A stretch of DNA of 8,480 nucleotides, from contig CALWKT010000014.1 of NCBI GenBank assembly GCA_944381335.1, forward strand, positions 1 to 8,480, in the 5' to 3' direction. The notes beneath the pieces are model-generated. The model was not told the DNA's origin and did no database searches. It worked only from the letters and a program-made list of their open reading frames with translations. Shown here in pieces: positions 5,906 to 8,480 of the stretch (its first letter is position 1; every line of letters begins with the position of its first letter). This DNA is from an uncultured Christensenellaceae bacterium (GTDB taxonomy: Bacteria; Bacillota_A; Clostridia; Christensenellales; UBA3700). The translations under genes were made by a program, and so were the position numbers.

Positions 5906-8245
5906 ATGAAGATTATTGTTGCGAAAAACGCGGGTTTTTGTTTCGGCGTGGAAAACGCGGTGAGGACCACGCTTTCCCTGCGAGGCGAAGTGTGCACTCT
6001 GGGAGAACTTATCCATAACGAATACGTCAATTCCAGGCTCAGGGAATGGGGAATAAAGACTTTGCCGTCGCTTGAAGATTACGCCGGGGGCACCGTCGTC
6101 ATTCGCTCGCACGGAGTCCCTGAAAAGATCGAAGACGAACTAAAAGAAAAGGGGATCCCTTACGTGGACGCCACCTGTCCTTTTGTCAAGAAGATACACA
6201 ACCTGGTGAACAAGTACGGAAAAGAAGGATATACCGTCGTCATCATCGGTTCGGCTAGTCATCCGGAGGTGGAAGGGATCAGAGGAAGATGCACGGGAAA
6301 AACTTACGTCGTCGACTCCGAAGAAGACGTAAACGCGCTTCCTGCGGACGAAAAGTTGTGCGTAGTGGTGCAGACGACGTACAGCCAGAAGAAGTACGAT
6401 ATTTTATTAAAAAGTATTGAAAACCGCTGTAAAACAGTTGAAAAATTCAGGACGATTTGCTATACTACAACAGACAGGCAATCTGAGACGGAAGAACTCA
6501 GCAAAAAGTGCGACGGGATGCTTGTGATCGGAAGCAGATCAAGTTCAAACACCACTAAACTTTTCGAAATTGCCCGCAGATATTGCGAAAAAACTTTCTT
6601 TATTGAAAACGTCGCCGACCTCAGGTCGGTGATAGAAAATAAACACAATTTTAAAATCCTCGGAGTAACAGCCGGGGCGTCAACTCCGAAAGAGTTGATC
6701 GAGGAGGTAGTAAAACAAATGAACGACACTCAAAAACCCAATCAGGACGAATTCGGCAAACTGCTTGAAGCGTCCGAAAAGAAGAATCCGGACATCAAAG
6801 CTGGAAAGATTTTCAGAGAGTGCAAAGTAATCAGTGCAAACGACGAAGGCATCATTATCAGCTTCGGCGGCAAGAAAGACGGCTTTATCGACAAAGCCGA
6901 CGCCGAACTTGACGGTATAGAGTACAAGCCTGAAAATTACAAGCCGGGCGATACGATTGCCGCAATGGTTATCGAAAAAGGTAACAAGAAAGGCAACGAC
7001 AGCATAGCGTTTTCCAAGAAAGCGGTAGACAAGCGCAATCAGGAAGACAGAGAAGCAGAAGAAGCCATCAGAGGCGGCGAGTTCAAGGTCACCATAGACA
7101 GAGTGGTCAAGGGCGGACTTGAAGGCAAGCTGGGCAGCTACAAGATTTTCGTTCCCGCTTCTCAGATCAGAATCGGATACGTTACCGATCTTGAAAAGTA
7201 CGTAGGCAAGACCCTGAGGCTCAGAGCCATCGAGCCCAAGAAAGCAGTAAAACCCGAGGAAGCTAAAGAAGAAGCTGCTCAGGAAGGAGAGGTTCAGGAA
7301 GCGCAGGTGGCTGAGACCGCGGCTGAAGAAACCGTCGCAGAACAGCCCAAAGAGATAACGATCAGAAGAGGACGTTCCATCGTCGCTTCTCAGAGAGTCA
7401 TCCTCGAAGAGGAGAAGGCTAAGAAAGAAGACGAACTGTGGAGCAAACTCACCGTCGGCGCAATCGTCACCGGCAAGGTCAAGAGACTGACAGACTTCGG
7501 CGCGTTCGTAAGCGTTTACGGCTTCGATTGCCTCGCTCACATCGCAGATCTTTCTCATTACAGCGTTGCTCATCCCAGCGACGTTCTTGAGATCGGCAAG
7601 TCGTACGAGTTCGTGATCCTCAAGGCTAACAGAGAGACCAACAGAGTTTCTCTCGGTTACAAACAGCTCCAGAAGAAGCCCTATGAGATTGCCGCTGAGA
7701 AATATCCCGTCGGTTCAGTGATTACCGGCAAGGTCAGAAGCGTGTTCCCGTACGGAATCTTTGTTCTCATCGAAAGAGACGTTGACGGTCTCGTACCCGT
7801 CTCCGAGCTTTCCAGAAGCTATGTCAAGAACCCTGCTGATCTTTACAAAGAGGGCGACGAAGTCACAGCTCAGGTCATCAAGTTCAATGACAACAAGATA
7901 ACCCTTTCCATCAAGGCGCTTCTGCCCGAGGAAGAGAAGAAAGCTGAAGACGTTGAGATCTCCGACGAAGAGTATCAGGAAGCAAAAGAGAAGAGAGCTT
8001 CGCGCAACGCTAAGAAGTTCGAGAAGCCTGCGACCGGTTCCGCTCCCCGCAAGAAGCCCGTCAGAAAGGCTGAAGAAGAGGAAGCTACTTCCTGGCAGAC
8101 CGAGAACAGCGGAGCAACGCTCGGCGATCTGTTCAACCTGATGAACTTTGCAGGCGAAGAAGAGAAGGAAGAAGAAAAACCCGCAAAGAAGTCTTCTGCA
8201 AAAGCTAAGGCTGAAGAGTCTGCCGAAGACGAAAAAGACGAGTAA
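5906..8245 (+). CDS. ispH: 4-hydroxy-3-methylbut-2-enyl diphosphate reductase fused to ribosomal protein S1 domains
   Basis: A bifunctional fusion typical of Clostridia. Residues 1 to about 272 are IspH/LytB (EC 1.17.7.4), the last MEP-pathway enzyme, which makes IPP and DMAPP with a [4Fe-4S] cluster. Cluster ligands are C12 (GFCFGV), C91 (DATCPFV) and C185 (TICYTTTDRQ). Substrate-binding residues are H37, H69, H119 with E121 (SHPE), the SSSN segment (212-215) and GASTP (257-261). From about 298 follow four S1 RNA-binding folds: roughly 300-371, 392-505, 515-585 and 601-671. The second is interrupted by an acidic E/A/Q-rich insert at about 447-480. The tail (673-779) is charged and low-complexity (K/E/A). 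The ATG at 5906 is set by MKIIVAKNAGFCFG; the purine-rich AAAGAGGAG (5895-5903) is unusually close, two bases away. An internal GAGGAGGT with an in-frame ATG lies at the domain junction. The S1 half may act in translation like ribosomal S1. Confidence 0.95.
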   Translation: MKIIVAKNAGFCFGVENAVRTTLSLRGEVCTLGELIHNEYVNSRLREWGIKTLPSLEDYAGGTVVIRSHGVPEKIEDELKEKGIPYVDATCPFVKKIHNLVNKYGKEGYTVVIIGSASHPEVEGIRGRCTGKTYVVDSEEDVNALPADEKLCVVVQTTYSQKKYDILLKSIENRCKTVEKFRTICYTTTDRQSETEELSKKCDGMLVIGSRSSSNTTKLFEIARRYCEKTFFIENVADLRSVIENKHNFKILGVTAGASTPKELIEEVVKQMNDTQKPNQDEFGKLLEASEKKNPDIKAGKIFRECKVISANDEGIIISFGGKKDGFIDKADAELDGIEYKPENYKPGDTIAAMVIEKGNKKGNDSIAFSKKAVDKRNQEDREAEEAIRGGEFKVTIDRVVKGGLEGKLGSYKIFVPASQIRIGYVTDLEKYVGKTLRLRAIEPKKAVKPEEAKEEAAQEGEVQEAQVAETAAEETVAEQPKEITIRRGRSIVASQRVILEEEKAKKEDELWSKLTVGAIVTGKVKRLTDFGAFVSVYGFDCLAHIADLSHYSVAHPSDVLEIGKSYEFVILKANRETNRVSLGYKQLQKKPYEIAAEKYPVGSVITGKVRSVFPYGIFVLIERDVDGLVPVSELSRSYVKNPADLYKEGDEVTAQVIKFNDNKITLSIKALLPEEEKKAEDVEISDEEYQEAKEKRASRNAKKFEKPATGSAPRKKPVRKAEEEEATSWQTENSGATLGDLFNLMNFAGEEEKEEEKPAKKSSAKAKAEESAEDEKDE
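6701..6721 (+). promoter_or_regulatory. Internal Shine-Dalgarno and in-frame ATG at the IspH/S1 junction
   Basis: GAGGAGGT (6701-6708) is a near-perfect anti-SD match ten bases before an in-frame ATG (6719-6721, Met272). This is exactly between the end of IspH and the linker to the S1 repeats. Translation starting here would give a free four-domain S1-like protein of 508 residues. The same bases encode Glu266-Glu267-Val268, common at the end of IspH, so chance is possible. Confidence 0.35.
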
Positions 8246-8255
8246 TTTTCATTGA

Positions 8256-8309
8256 TTTTAGCGCGCGCTTTATAACGTTGATCCATGCGTTATACTGCGC
8301 GCGATAAAA
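8256..8309. repeat. Long imperfect inverted repeat after ispH-S1 (possible terminator or processing hairpin)
   Basis: Three nested helices form. TTTTA (8256-8260) pairs with TAAAA (8305-8309), CGCGCGC (8262-8268) with GCGCGCG (8297-8303), and TATAACG (8271-8277) with CGTTATA (8288-8294). They are separated by a single mismatch and a 2x2 internal loop, with a 10-base apical loop. The repeat begins 11 bases after the stop. The 3' flank is A-rich rather than T-rich, so it is not a classical intrinsic terminator, though it is the only candidate end of the transcript before the tRNA promoter. Confidence 0.6.
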
Positions 8310-8342
8310 GAAAAAATATATAAAAAATTTGCCTGAAAATCG

Positions 8343-8372
8343 TTGACAATAAACCTCTGAATGTTGTATATT
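8343..8372 (+). promoter_or_regulatory. Sigma-70 promoter for tRNA-Pro
   Basis: A perfect TTGACA (8343-8348) is followed after 18 bases by TATATT (8367-8372). Transcription should begin near 8379-8380, about 22 bases before the mature tRNA 5' end, a typical leader for RNase P removal. Nothing else between 8310 and 8401 looks functional. Confidence 0.8.
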
Positions 8373-8401
8373 GTAACAGTCGCACGGAAGGAAACGAATT
8401 T

Positions 8402-8478
8402 CGGGGTGTAGCGCAGCTTGGTAGCGCACGTGGTTTGGGACCATGGGGCCGGGAGTTCGAATCTCTTCACCCCGACCA
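8402..8478 (+). tRNA. tRNA-Pro (anticodon UGG)
   Basis: A complete cloverleaf. The acceptor stem pairs CGGGGTG (8402-8408) with CACCCCG (8468-8474). The D stem is GCGC (8411-8414) with GCGC (8424-8427). The anticodon stem is CGTGG (8429-8433) with CCATG (8441-8445), and the 7-base loop TTTGGGA carries TGG at 8436-8438. The T stem is GGGAG (8451-8455) with CTCTT (8463-8467) around TTCGAAT. Discriminator A8475 is followed by genomically encoded CCA (8476-8478). The anticodon reads CCA and, by wobble, other proline codons. The T stem contains two G-U pairs and the anticodon stem one. The window ends two bases after CCA, so further tRNAs in the same transcript cannot be excluded. Confidence 0.97.
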
Positions 8479-8480
8479 GC

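Noticed and set aside
6680..7573. Open frame of 297 codons on the - strand opposite ispH-S1
   Set aside because: It is antisense to conserved IspH and S1 domains, with F/S/L/D-rich low-complexity composition and no motif; the shorter antisense frames over plsC and cmk were rejected for the same reason.
1..8480. Mobile element, CRISPR array, phage or defence genes
   Set aside because: No transposase, integrase, regularly spaced repeats or toxin-antitoxin-like small genes were seen; all genes are housekeeping families.

Overview
The window reads as ordinary chromosomal DNA of an anaerobic Bacillota, most likely a class Clostridia gut-type lineage. The strongest pointer is the gene for an IspH–ribosomal-protein-S1 fusion sitting downstream of cmk and plsC, an arrangement well known in Clostridia. 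A biotin-domain-less oxaloacetate decarboxylase/pyruvate carboxylase carboxyltransferase subunit fits the same setting. Base composition is near-balanced, the standard genetic code is used (TAA and TGA both act as stops), and every recognisable gene lies on the + strand. The genus cannot be named from the sequence; a Christensenellales-like origin is only a guess.

Layout. 1-1334: carboxyltransferase subunit (pycB/oadA type), cut by the left edge, followed by a clear intrinsic terminator (1357-1385). 1386-1579: a hairpin-rich non-coding stretch ending in a sigma-70-like promoter that almost touches the surE start codon. 1580-3552: surE and a BaiN/HI0933-type flavoprotein, translationally coupled by a 4-base overlap. 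3553-3637: AT-rich gap with weak promoter-like sequence. 3638-5063: cmk and a plsC-family acyltransferase, overlapping by 17 bases. 5064-5173: gap with two compact hairpins. 5174-8245: a second plsC paralogue, then, 9 bases later, the 779-residue IspH–S1 fusion. 8246-8401: a long imperfect inverted repeat and a strong promoter. 8402-8478: tRNA-Pro(UGG) with encoded CCA.

Functional themes: CMP recycling and lipid precursor supply (cmk, two acyltransferases), isoprenoid precursor synthesis by the MEP pathway (IspH), translation (S1 domains, tRNA-Pro), nucleotide hydrolysis (SurE) and C3/C4 carboxylate metabolism (PycB/OadA). cmk, plsC, plsC2 and ispH-S1 probably form one transcription unit; surE and the flavoprotein form another or lead into it.

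No mobile element, CRISPR array, phage gene or defence system is visible, and I do not see a wholly new system. The points most worth a second look are the unassigned structured leader before surE, the remote Shine-Dalgarno and close promoter at surE, the changed phosphate-binding motif in the second PlsC paralogue, a near-perfect internal Shine-Dalgarno with in-frame ATG exactly at the IspH/S1 junction, and an acidic insertion inside the second S1 domain.
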